Assembly (NCBI GenBank): GCA_002917075.1
Contig: NTMA01000018.1
Span: 1 to 64,000 of the forward strand
Source: Hawksworthiomyces lignivorus
Lineage: Eukaryota > Ascomycota > Sordariomycetes > Ophiostomatales > Ophiostomataceae
Length of the DNA: 64,000 nt
Reading direction: 5' to 3'
The notes beneath the pieces are model-generated. The model searched no databases, was not told the DNA's origin, and saw nothing but the letters and a program-made list of their open reading frames with translations. Below, in pieces: positions 11,232 through 22,922 of this stretch. Positions within the stretch are counted from its first letter, which is position 1; the number at the start of each line of letters is the position of its first letter. Both the position numbers and the translations under genes were made by a program.

Positions 11232-11309
11232 ACTAGGACCCACATTCTCAAACCACGAAAGTTGACGCCTTGGCGTCAACTTTCGTGGTTTGAGAATGTG
11301 GGTCCTAGT
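11232..11309. repeat. Perfect 78-bp palindrome (38-bp arms, 2-nt loop)
   Basis: The left arm is 11232-11269, the loop is TT at 11270-11271, and the right arm is 11272-11309. Every base of the left arm pairs with the right arm, from ACTAGGACCC at the outside to TTGACGCC at the centre. No target-site duplication is obvious outside the arms. It lies in non-coding DNA. It could be a folded-back mobile-element end, a repair product, or a fold-back artefact of sequencing or assembly. Confidence 0.95.
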
Positions 11310-14300
11310 GCCTTGTTCTGCCTTAAACTAGACTTCCGGCAAGACGGTCGTTACGGGTGCGGTATAGACAAGCAACTAGCCTGTATCTACCTTTTGGAAT
11401 CGCACTCTGAACTGGAAAGGAGAATCAGCTGCTTATGCTTATAATTCAAGGGGTCTGCCGAATAAGGGATAGACATGGCAACAGCATTGTTTTGGGCTGC
11501 AGCTGTCGGGAATTCAACGTTGTGAAAAATTGTGAGAGAATTAGACGTTAAAGACTGCAGCGGCAGCATCATTGACGAAGAAAATACAGTTGGCATCTTG
11601 GCTGCTTGGTTCTCAGTAGCATAAGTGTTCTCTCACTTGGCTCCGCAAAAAGAACAACAGGCTCCCCTTTAAGAATCTCAACACCCCGCATGCCCTAACT
11701 AGCCTTCTATCTGCTCAAAGCAAAGCTGCCACGAACTGATAATTACAATTGAACTACCGCTAGTTCACATGGACCAAATTTATACTGGTTTGAGCTATCA
11801 TTTGTTGGTAACTTATTGGTATTAGAAAGAAGGCGTTGTGCACTTCACTCAAACGTCGATTTGGCTTATTTTGAGGGGGTAATTCAGCCTTCTTACTACT
11901 TGTACTTTCCCTTGCGTCAATGATTCTTTAGCAGCTCTCTTGTTCTTGAGGAAGGTGCTAGATTCCTAACGCTAGTCTTCTTCGGAGATACAGCGAGCGG
12001 CACCGCTGGCTCTTAGCAGTGTGGTAGGGAGAAGAGAATGTGATCTACGAACATCAATTCCTTTGTTTTGTCTGATCCACCATTAGCAGTCGTGACTTCT
12101 CGTTCCAGTTTATCTTTCCAGGGAATTGATTTATGTGGCCAAAGCTGTCATCTTTTTATCCTCCTACGCCATGACGACCGTTTCGATTGTGGTATGTATG
12201 GTAATGGCTGAATCTTGGCAGCACAGATCCGGGCCGAAAGAATGGAAGCCAGCGCACAAACCAATTCTGGCCTGAAGCCCTCAGTGACGGCTGTGCTACA
12301 ACGGAAAGAAGCAAACTGCAATCGTGGAGAATCAATTTCGTAGATTTCTGTGTGTATCCACCTTCTCTCACTGACAGCCTTGAGATTTAAATTTGAGTTC
12401 CAGAACACAAACGTGCTTCCTCCGCCTGCTCCCAGCCACAAGGTACAGAAATGAAACTAGTCAATTTCTTTACTTCTGGCGCGAAGCAGTGTAGTTGATT
12501 GCTGTTTATGCCTTCGCCCCTGGCTGCTGTAAGAGCAGAGTAGCCAATATTGAGTCAAATTGTCAAGCCGTAGACCTACACTTTCCATCAGAAACAGGCT
12601 ATGGCGTACGCAAGAGCATCAATTGAGAGACATGCTTAATTCGTGAGGAATGAGAAGGTTAATATTGATTCTTTAAGACCTAGATGAGGAACGCTTTGTG
12701 CATTTACGACTCAGGGAAATGTACAGAAGCCGTTACGCTCAGTATGGGTGATGAGATGACCAATTGCCAGGCTTTATTGCGTGTCAGCCCGCCCGATCTG
12801 TCAAATAAGGAAACTGGGTCGAGCCTCTGCTAAATTTCCTAATTTGGTGCAGGCGGTATTAATACGTTGGCACCCGCCATAACAAACCCGTCGCTCTACC
12901 AGGTAATCTGCTTTTCATTAATACGAAACAGAGCTAAATTTTTATTTCCGTCTTCATCTTCCCCTTTATTCTGATATTTTCTTTTTTAATTTTACTGCAA
13001 AAAGAAATTATCATATGTCACGACGGGGGATCCCTTCCGCCATGCACAAATAGATTAATGAGTGTGTGAGAGTCCTGGTCTTCACACACAAATATTATGA
13101 GTTTGCACCCCCTATTTGGTTAGCTTTCGCGCATCGCATTCCTTGTCTGTAAGATGAGAGGTGCACCGCATGAGTGTCTTCCCTTTCGCCACCCACCATA
13201 TCTAGACATGTATATAGCAGATAAACACAAGAAGTGCCAGTGCGATAGAAAAAAAAATTCTTCAGATGCTCAAGCAAGGCGCTCAGCGAATTCTCCATGA
13301 TATCCCACAAAGCCAAAATGCCTACAAAAGGCAACCACGCTAGGCTGCACCGAAGTTCTTAGAGTCGCCAAACCACAGCCAAGTTTCTCGCCAGAGAACT
13401 TGCCGATTAACCGAGAAAGTTTTAAAACGGCTGGCCTTTCGAACCTTCGCACACGCTTCTACTACAATCTCGAAAAAGTTGGCTGGTACATTTCTCACCT
13501 CACCGTATCCTCTCTGCACTTCCCATTTTTCATACAAAGTTACGTAGATACATGCTGCATGTCAGCACCACAACTTGGACGGAAATTAACTGCTGATAAT
13601 GAAATGGGAAAGAAAGGGGAGAAAAAAAAAATCGACTGACTTGGCTGATCCAAGTGGCCCCTTTTTTGTACGTGTGCGTGTGTAGGCTTGGTCAAGATGG
13701 TTTGTGAAAGGGGGTCTCTTTTGCCTTGCGGGTTTTCGTTTTACGGGGGGGGGTGCGGGGAGGTAGAAGAAAGGCATTCGCAATCTAAATTTTGCTTGAC
13801 ACCGCCAGTTCGTCCTGTCAAATATTTCGCTCTCAAATATGGATCGTTTGCGGCGCTTTGGCCTTGGAGAAAATAGATAGCTTTCAGGCAAGAGGGTCTA
13901 AAAAAAGGCCTCGCCAATTTTCCAGCAGGCTTACTACGAGGACGTGGACTACCACCCTCTTTGCGGTAAGCATAAAACAGAAACGAAATTTCGTCTACAT
14001 GTGCTGGCAAAGTAACATACCTAGCAATTTCTGGGAGTGGTCGTTTTCGACTTGGACTGCTGCTTCACGTAAAAATGCGCCGACCGCTGAGGACTCACGC
14101 AGTTGCGCCAACGCGCAGATAGCTCCTAGAAGCGCCCGGTTAGCTTTCTATTTTAGTATTGGGTCCTTGCGAAAAGAAGACCTAACGACGGGAAAATCGA
14201 TACATTATTACCCCTTGACACGTCTTCTCTCCGCTACAGAATCCATGAGCTAAATTATGCACCGGCACAATAATGAGGGCCTCATTATCTGAGCAACACT

Positions 14301-17216
14301 CGGCCCCTTGCTTCCATGCTTTCTAGATGCTGTGTCTCACTCTCCTTTATTTCATTTTTTGCCTCGTGAGATTTGCAAGCAAGGATCATTTTATTCGTCT
14401 TAGATGGGCCATACATAAAGAAGACGTATTTGTAGCAGGACATTCGCATGAGCGTTGTTTGAACTTGACAATACCAGAAGGAGCCAAGAGCCAAAACTAA
14501 AGCGAGAGATATCGCAAATCACAATAACGTCGACATGAGGTTATTCAGTACGTATAGTAGAAGTGAGGGGGTTTGGTTGTCCGGCAGATTTGCCCAGGGG
14601 GGATAAGAAGCGCGGCTAACACTCTGTAGAGCTCAATGACAGGGGGCGTGTGTTGCATGCTCTCTCCGCGCATATGTACACACCCTGTCTCCTTTTTTTT
14701 TTTTTTTTTAAGCAGATGCTACGTACCCCAGTATATTACGAAGACCCCAAAACCAGGTTCCCCTGAGATGCAGTAATAGCAAATCAAGAGGATACTTCAA
14801 CCTACGGCCTGAGGTATATCTTAATTCAGTGTATTTTTACGTTTTTAACAGTGATATTACTGGTATCCAAAGTGATAAAGTAACCGGAGGCTGGACAAAA
14901 GGCGGCACATTTGCCCTTCTCTTTTACCAATGCTTTTATAACAGCTGAAAGTAATCGATACTTTATAACATGTAAGGCAGCTAGTACCTAAAAGATGGAG
15001 CCTTAGCTCGATTCGATATTTCTAAACGGCGTTTGCAGAAGAAAAAAACAAGGCAGTTGAGTGTAACTGCGGGTTTCGCCTTCGGCACCAATGTTGCAAG
15101 AGGACCAGCCAGTCAAAAGAAAGACAATAGCATTGGGTACATTGAGTATCTCCCAAATAGATGCCGTGCAATAGCCACTCCCCTCAATCTTTAATCCAAC
15201 TCCCTTGTTCCTTCGCGTTTGCGGATATCGCTATCCCGTTCCGCCCGGTTGAGTGTGGATCTTTGATGCGGCATGGCTTGGGTTTCCGTGGGGGTCACTA
15301 CAAAAAGATAGGCGACTCTGCAAATGTGCGTGTAAGGCAGACAAGGAATTTTTGGGTGTGCTCCCCCGTAAGGGTGTAAGCTTGTTCGCAATTGTGTGGA
15401 TTCCAACCAGACTGCTCCATATTCTGGTAGCACCCTTGTCATTACTACTGGCTGCCTCTCGTCGCCTAAATCCCAACAAAGTCCAATAGGTCCAAATTCC
15501 ACCTACGGAGACCAGCGAGAAAAAGTCTTTTGCTTGCGAATCCCAAAGAATCTAGGCAGATATAACGCATTAGAAGTGCACAATTAATGCAGGGGCATGA
15601 TCCTTTTTGTGCAGCGTAATTTCTTTCATTGGGAATGTCAACAAAAACATGCAGGCTTGCGGAAATGCAATGCCGGCCTCTGGTACGGTAACGTCAATAG
15701 TGTCATCCACGAACACGTGCGTGTTCCGCATTTGGTGACAGATGCAGTTATGATAGATAGCAAGGACGTAGATGCGTTATAGCTAGAAACAGCATGCGAC
15801 AGAAAATAACCAAGTTGAGAAAGTATTATTTTTTTTCTTGCTGGGGCTCTGACGAGTACACGTAGTATGCTGGCTTGTGGGACCACCTTTCATAGCCCCG
15901 GCTGCTGCACGTCTTCACTCCTAATGACCCATTATTTGGGCTATTAAATTGCTTATTTTATATGGGGAATTCTTATGGAGCCTTGTGTTTATTACACTGT
16001 CGTGAAAACATCACGAACTCTAGCAATGCTATTACATGTGGTCTACAGCAATAACTGGCCAGCTACTCCCTACATGAAAAATCTGGCATAGGAATGCGTA
16101 CTGCCTTCTTGTAGGATTAGGTTTATACTTCATTATCGCCTCCACAGTGATATTTATGCAATACAATGACGGCTCCTAGCCATCTGAAGTATCTCAATGT
16201 TCGCTATTTGTGAATACAGCCATATTTGAATCTACAGTGGCTTTGGCTTCCACAATCGCTATCTCCTTAATATTTGTGGCTGGAAAGTTCAAATTTCAAG
16301 CTACCCTCTGTTTTGAGCAATCGGCGAGCCACAGAATATTGCACGGGAAAGGGAGGAAAAGAGAGGGGTAAAATACCGGTGTCATCAGCTGGAGTGGATG
16401 CTCGTGTTAACGAATAAGTACAACTTTGGGGTACTTTTCAATGTTTGCTACTTAAAGCTCGTGCGTAATGACAGGAACTCTCGGAAAGGTACCTGTATTA
16501 TGCACACAACAGAAAAGGGGTGACCGATATACCAAATGTAAGCAATGATCCCATGCGCGCAAATATATTGTTTTCAAGCTCGTTGATTGGTTTTTTAATT
16601 GGCCGCTGGCTTCTTTTTACTTTCTCGGTCAAATTACGTTGGCATCTCTTCCGGGGAGCTTCTGTCGGTATCTTTTGCAATATCCGTGGCTGGGGTAGGC
16701 ATGCAATCATGAATTTTCAGCCTTTAAATAAGGATCCTAGAAAGAAAGCAAGCACAGCTGTACTAAACGTGCACCTATTTCCGTGCAATTCTAACAAGTA
16801 GCCGCTGCCAGCGATGCAATAGCGCTGGACGCAACAGCGGAAGAGGCAGGCACAGCGAATCATTCATCAACACCAGTGTCGGGATGAAATATCCTTTAAG
16901 ACGATCATTGAGAGGTTCCTTAAAGCATAGCTCCAGGGACTGGTGTGGGTCTTGGGTGAAGCAAATAGCGACGGCTTCTGCCGCATCTTGCAGCCTGCTA
17001 CGACGACTTTCGGTCATTCTGAGGATGGGTAAGACAAAAAGCGGTTCGCAGCTGAGGCTACCTACGGCGCTAAGTCCCAACCCAGCGCCCTGCTATTCAT
17101 GGAAGGAAGAAATAAAGCAGTAGGGATGTTTGCTTCCGACCCTGCAAGCCACCATGAAAAATTTCGTATTTCTGCAGCTTTTTTTTCTTTTTTTGTTCTT
17201 TTGTTTTTTTTTCGTT

Positions 17217-17280
17217 CATTCATTCTGTTCATTCTGTTCATTCTGTTCATTCTGTTCATTCTGTTCATTCTGTTCATTCC
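17217..17280. repeat. 9-bp minisatellite (TTCATTCTG)n
   Basis: Seven near-perfect copies of TTCATTCTG follow a T-rich tract. The array makes spurious ORFs on both strands (FILFIL on plus, NRMNRM on minus), which are artefacts of the repeat and not genes. Confidence 0.9.
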
Positions 17281-20000
17281 CCTCATTCCCCCTTTTTGTC
17301 CCTCTATTTTCCTCTCGTGCGGTAATTTCCTGCCGTGTAGTAATCAGGTAGTTTTGAAAAGAGCAAATCCTTGTTAGTTTTAAGTTAAAATGAAGCACTG
17401 TGTAGAAGTAGACCGTCAATCATCGTATATCGCTACAGCAGTAACACATACAACAAAATATATGTGCACGTCTCTTTCCTAGATGGCTGATGTAGAGAAT
17501 GATGACATGTCTGCGATGATACGGCTGTAATCTTTTACAAAAACCTACCACGTACATGATTAAATAAATAGATTGAAAAATTAATATCAATAAGGTGTAG
17601 CTCAGAAACACAGACGGGATGCGCATTTAAAGAAACCGCATCGCCAACATCCACGTAGTGATCCCAACACAGTGAAGAGCAGAACGAGGATATCTCTACC
17701 GTCTGAAGCAATGCAACACATATTGCGATGTAAAATAGCAGTCACAACTAGTGTAAGGATGCACCTAGGCTTCATCGTAAGCTAGTAAAAATCCGCATTT
17801 CGTGGATTTGCAGTGAAGTCGTACTCCTTGTTACTTTTCTGCTCTAGTGCTTAAATGAGTGTTTGCTATACGTTTACCAAAGGAAATGGGAGGACATCGA
17901 AGCCAATTGGGAGTTACAACTTGGACGATATGCGAAGTCCATTTCCCCTGCGGGCGAGCTCTTGCGTAGGCCGAATGTAACACCCCAAAAGGAGAAGAAG
18001 AAGTATAGCGTTGTGTACGTGGCGCCAATCAGCGGCAGCTTGATTTAAACGTCTAAAGGACCAGGGGTAAAAGGTGGAGGCCCTCGTACGAGTGTGAAAA
18101 GAAAAAAGAAAAAAAAAGGAGAGGAAGATTAAAAAAAAAAGAAAGAAGACCCATGAAAGTAGGATACCAAGCTCGGGGCACGGATAATAAAACCGGTTTG
18201 CTGGGTTCGGTCAAATAAAATTAAGAAGTTTCTAGAACGACTGGTGTCCGTGACATCTTTTGTTTCCTCCGAATTAGTATCACCGGCAAAACAAAACAAA
18301 AAACCCCAGATAGATATATGTACTCTGTGCAAAGTGCCATACCCCTCACAGGTACCTAAGGAATCTCTTTAGTTAATGCTCATACTTGTACAAAGGCAGT
18401 ACATCCTATCTGTCCCAAAGTGAGGCCAGCTGGTACCTACCGTTCGTCGAATTTCAGCCACAAATCGATACCGCCAGAGTAATATAACTAATTCGATTTG
18501 CGGCACGGTCTTGGCGACTTAAAGCGACTATTTACTCTCACCTTTGCATGTAGTTTTTATGTTTAAGTCGTAAAATCAACAGATAAACGGGATGAACAAC
18601 AACGAAAATGAATGACCCCTTGAAAGTTGAGAACAATCGTCTCACTTCGTAAAGCGACGTTACTTCTGTGCCGCAATAGCAAGCTAGTCCTTATCTTATG
18701 GCTCCGGTAGTCCAAATACTATTGACGGAATGAGCAAAATTTCTAAGTATTTTGATTCTGTATTCATCGCTGATGGTTAGGCTTAGGGGAGCAACAAGAT
18801 ATGCTGTGGTAAGTCTTGTTATAGCATTGTATGTTGTGTGTTGTATACAATGAAAATTCGATCGAATCATTGTGCCACAAACTGCAGCAACAATACCGGT
18901 AGCAGGCACTGCGGGTAGCGGGATGTGCGGGGAATAGGATACAAGCACAGCCCAAGGCGAATAAGGTAGATACATGCCAGTTTGAAAGCCTTCGACAAAA
19001 CTGATCTGAGCCCTCCTCTCTCTCCTCACTGTCAAAACCCCTTGATTGCGTAAAATATATACAGCCTTACCGTTTAAATCGTGATAAAATGTATTCGTGC
19101 GTGGTGATTGGATCCCAACACGATCATTGCCGTACTTACTGGGGAAGATGCAAAAGCGTAATTAATTTTATTACTGGTTCGCTTGGGACTTGCTTCAGAA
19201 GCTCCCCGGCCACCCCAACCGCCCTGTCTAGCCTAGCGCCTATTGTGAAGAAATAATTCTGACATGGGCAGGGGTAGCGGAGGGAGTGGACAGGGAAAGC
19301 GTGCGAAAAGGTGTTTTGATTTCCTGCAGAAATGCACTCCAGCATACACATACAAAGTCGGTATGGACTAACAAGGGGGGTATTAGTGGATTCATCGTGC
19401 TCGGCGTATGAGGCGGTCCCTAATGTGGAACGTCAACTTTCTTTTTATTCCCTCTCCTTCGTTAATATCCTCTACACGACATGGTTCACAAACGCAAAAA
19501 AAAAAAAAAAAAAAAACTACAACATTACAAGGGCTCTATTGAACTAGCGTATCGGCAGACTGGCTAACAGTTATTCTTCTTCTTACGAGAGTATTTTCAA
19601 AAAAAAGTCCTTAAAGAGATCATGCCCAGGCCATGGGAATATTTTTCGGCATGTGCCAAAAGGTTCAAGCAAAGTTTTTCACAAGAGTACCTAACTCATG
19701 TTCAGAACAAATCAAAAATAGGAAGAGGCCTCGTCATCGAAGAACAACAGTTGTGCTTGATAAGAATCTCTTGAGTGATCCTTCTGAACACCTTACATAA
19801 AGATCCACTCCACGTCAAAGTTGTCTTGACTTCCACGTATGTCCTCTGTTAATCGTCACTTGAATAAGCACTCTGCTACCTTGCATAATAACAAGACATG
19901 ACAATCCAGATCATTCTGCCTTTCGAAAATTAAAAGCACCAGTGAACAAACTCCGCTGGCTCTCCGGTCAATATCGACACCTACATTTGCTGCGAGAACC

Positions 20001-20987
20001 ATGATGACGGATTACAGTTCGTCTGAGTCTTCTCCTAGCCGTCGCAGAGATGGAACAACAACAAACAACGTCTCCAGGAGACCATCTGCTTTGGACAGCA
20101 GCTTCGCTGAGCACTTGAGGAAATACGAGATTTACCTCAATGATCGGAAATCTCGAGCCCGAAATATTGCGGATATTCGTCGTGTTCAGGGTCGTCGTCG
20201 GCCATCTTTATCGCCCACTCGATTCGGTACCAGATGTTTTGAAAATTTTCAAAAGCAGAACGAAGATGCAGCCACAGAAAAGGATGTGATGAAATATGTT
20301 ATTCCTATTATCTGTGGCAACAGTGCTCAAATACCATTCAACACAGACAAGTTATTTACTGAGTTTTCACCAATTACGACATCTCGTGTGGCTAAGCCTA
20401 AACCGGATTTCTTTGACGGAGTCCGCCTACAGAACATCGATAAAGTCCTCCGTGATGATGAGACAATGTACCCCTTAATCATCCCTACAAGACGCAGAGA
20501 TTCCCCGGTGGCCCCGAACTTCTTCTTAGAAGTCAAGCCTATGCGAGGGGGGGCCGATGTCATGAAGCGGCAGGCAGGATACGTCGGGGCATATGGCGCA
20601 CGCGTAATACACGCTCTGCGGAGCTACTCTCGGGGAGAGCCGGTGTACAGCGGCAACGCCTACGCGTTTTCGGGGGCCTACCATGCAGGCACCGGCACAC
20701 TCTTGATGTACGCACATCACATAATGATGCCCGCAGCACCCCTAGCCCGACCCACTTACCACATGACGTTAATTGACAGTTGGGCTATGACCGGCAACAT
20801 TGATAACTTTCGGTGCGGCGCCGCCGCCTTCCGAAACGTTCGCGAGCTGGCACAGGAGTATCTCTGCCAATTTGTCCAGGAAGCAAATGCGAAAGCCCAA
20901 GGGCTCACTGCGCTGCTGCCGCTAGCGACTGGATTGCAGAAGCAAGATGACACAGCGTCAGGGACCGACGCTGCTGAGAATATCTAG
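20001..20987 (+). CDS. Stand-alone copy of the PD-(D/E)XK-like N-terminal module
   Basis: Single exon, 328 aa. It aligns along almost its whole length with residues 1-315 of the protein at 5750 and keeps the putative active-site pattern: KPDFFDG (Asp136), FFLEVKP (Glu177, Lys179) and a Gln in KRQAGYVGAYG. It ends after a short variable tail, where the larger paralogue continues for about 1170 residues. Its 3' flank is still homologous to that of the large gene, so it most likely arose by internal deletion from a full-length copy rather than as an ancestral small gene. The frame is intact and the catalytic residues are kept, so it may be a functional small protein. Two ATG codons open the frame (20001 and 20004). 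Nuclease activity is inferred from motifs only. Confidence 0.8.
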   Translation: MMTDYSSSESSPSRRRDGTTTNNVSRRPSALDSSFAEHLRKYEIYLNDRKSRARNIADIRRVQGRRRPSLSPTRFGTRCFENFQKQNEDAATEKDVMKYVIPIICGNSAQIPFNTDKLFTEFSPITTSRVAKPKPDFFDGVRLQNIDKVLRDDETMYPLIIPTRRRDSPVAPNFFLEVKPMRGGADVMKRQAGYVGAYGARVIHALRSYSRGEPVYSGNAYAFSGAYHAGTGTLLMYAHHIMMPAAPLARPTYHMTLIDSWAMTGNIDNFRCGAAAFRNVRELAQEYLCQFVQEANAKAQGLTALLPLATGLQKQDDTASGTDAAENI

Positions 20988-21454
20988 GAGACCTCCGAGT
21001 CGCCGATGTGCGCCTTGCATGAGCCGTAGCTCCAGATCCTCTTGTAAGGATTGCCCTTGCTGATGTGGGCTGGCTGGCAAAGCCAGGTAGGCTTCTCGAC
21101 GGAGACTCACGGCAGCTGGCATCAACTATCAAGTTCACCACTCCAAGAATGGCAATACTTAGACGATATGGCTCATGTTTACTTGGAATAAGACGATCGC
21201 ACGTCGAATACGCCCCAACGGGAAAATTTGAAGAAAAAATTTGGAGAGAAGAGAGAGCTGACGATGTCGAAGACGCTTGAAAGGCAGTCGGACAAGAAAA
21301 ACTATAGATAAGAGACAAAAGCATTATTGGAGGAATCTAGGAGATGAGAAAACAAAAGTCTTGTATTCATGCAGTTATGTTATAGAAAGCACTTGCGGGT
21401 TTTTAGTTAGTGTTGGATGATTATTAACAGTGGGTAATGTTGAGCTGGAAAAGT

Positions 21455-21720
21455 AATAATAATTTTGTTTTTCTCTGATACTTCATTATGTCAGTCATAT
21501 TGGTGTTATTGCGATTAAGCTCTATAAGATTTGCTATCGGATATGGTTCTAAATGGAATACGCTAACCTTCGATATGCCCTGTACCACGCAGTCTCGTCT
21601 GACAGTTCAATAACTACACATGAGATTCACACTAGTTTGGTCTACCCTGTATTCATAAGCCATCCATTTTTGAGAAAAAATTATTTGACTGCCATTTTCT
21701 CTTCGTTGGCTGAAAGTATT
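21455..21720. repeat. Diverged dispersed sequence shared with 31137-31327
   Basis: Both copies begin with a TTTTGTTTTTCTCT word followed by ATACTTCAT, then GTTATTGCG, and later GAGAAAA...TTTTCTCTTCG. The copy at 31137 lacks an internal segment. Each lies downstream of a different gene family (nuclease-like module and trypsin-like protease), so it behaves as a mobile or recombining 3' tail. Confidence 0.55.
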
Positions 21721-22479
21721 CAACACTGTGCCATAACAGCCCAATATAAAACACGAATCTTGTCATTAAGAATTTCCTAATTTGACAGATTCCTGTGCTG
21801 CTCTTGCTTCAACCTGCTTAGCGGGTGTGTCTTGGGGTGTTTCTGTAGCACATCTACAGAGTTCTACTTCTGATAAGACTTAGAGAGTAATTCTTTATGT
21901 TTCTTGGTAGAAGGACCGGAGCTATGTAGTGTAGCTGTATATACAATAAGGGCATTGAAGGATAAGGGCAAGTATTTAAGGGCAAGCTTATTGTATTACA
22001 TCAGACAACCGGTAACAATTGAATCGTTACCTTTTATCTGGGTTCTATTTAAGTAATAATTGCGTGTATATGTCACGGACAAGAGAGGTGTCGACGAGGT
22101 AATAAGGTCTACCTATTCTGACCACTTAGGTTGACACATTTTGAGTGCCTAAGGCACTGATATCCCGTATAATTAAATATGAGGTAATAAGCTGATAGTA
22201 TTGTCCCGGCTCTATGAAATGGAAGATTTAAATACCTTACTTTGTCTTTGAACCCCGTCCGGCGACTCGAAGCAGCCAGTACGACTTGGAAGTGGTTGAG
22301 CGCGGAATAGGCCGCGAGTAGGAGAGAGCTGGTGCGGTAGTTGCGTCGGAGTCGATGGCCCGGATATGGGAATATGGACTACGGGGCACATACAGGGACC
22401 TACGGGACATCCATAGGAGGCCTATGGGAGACCTACGAGAGACCTAATGGGACAGACGGGAATATTCGAGGCACCTTTT

Positions 22480-22497
22480 GGGGGGGGGGGGGGGGGG
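22480..22497. repeat. Poly-G tract, 18 bases
   Basis: Uninterrupted run of G on the plus strand. Homopolymers of this length are prone to miscounting, so the exact length should not be trusted. Confidence 0.9.
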
Positions 22498-22851
22498 AGG
22501 GTTTCTGGAAGGATACAGAGAGGGGAAGGAAGAAATGGGGGTTGGAACAGGGGAACGGATTGGCTTGCTTGGCCTATTTATTTCTTGGCTTTGGTCCCCA
22601 GGGGAATTCGCGGTCACTTGACTTCACGCCTTCACTTGAGAGGTTGCAGACGGTTGGTTTTAGGACCAAATGGTTTTAGAACCAATAAGGTTCGGGCGTT
22701 GCCAAGATGGGGCGACTTTAATTGAATGACAAAGGAAAAAAAAGAAAGAAAAAAAAAAGAAAAGAAAAAAAAAAAGGCGAAAAAGCGCGAGAGACGAGCG
22801 CTGAAAAAACCCTTGGCTACCCAGGGGATGAAAAAATAAAGAGGGGAGCGT

Positions 22852-22886
22852 TTACTCGTCGTCGACGACGCCGTTGCTGCTGTCGT

Positions 22887-22922
<36 letters not shown>

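Larger units (their letters stand above)
10217..20000. other. Gene-poor region of about 9.8 kb
   Basis: No convincing gene was found on either strand. ORFs are short, overlap one another and lack domain motifs. The first 550 bp (to about 10770) are homologous to the 3' flank of the gene at 20001. The stretch contains the perfect palindrome at 11232-11309, poly-T near 14692, poly-A near 19497 and the 9-bp minisatellite at 17217. Decayed transposons could be present, but none was recognised by eye. Confidence 0.5.
20988..22851. other. Intergenic region with duplicated 3' flank and repeats
   Basis: 20988-21440 is homologous to 10217-10770. 21455-21720 resembles 31137-31327 behind the protease gene. 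22480-22497 is an 18-base G run. Bases 22370-22450 hold loose repeats of a GGGACCTACGGG-like word. Nothing here looks coding. Confidence 0.5.

Noticed and set aside
13586..14253. ORFs of 90-153 codons on both strands around 13.6-14.2 kb
   Set aside because: Overlapping, motif-free and without intron signals; judged chance ORFs in the gene-poor region.
17062..17419. ORFs reading NRMNRM or FILFIL
   Set aside because: Pure translation of the 9-bp minisatellite on both strands.
21900..22120. Possible LTR-like segment (repeated AAGGGCA words, TGTCACGG)
   Set aside because: No second LTR, primer-binding site or retrotransposon protein sequence was found nearby.
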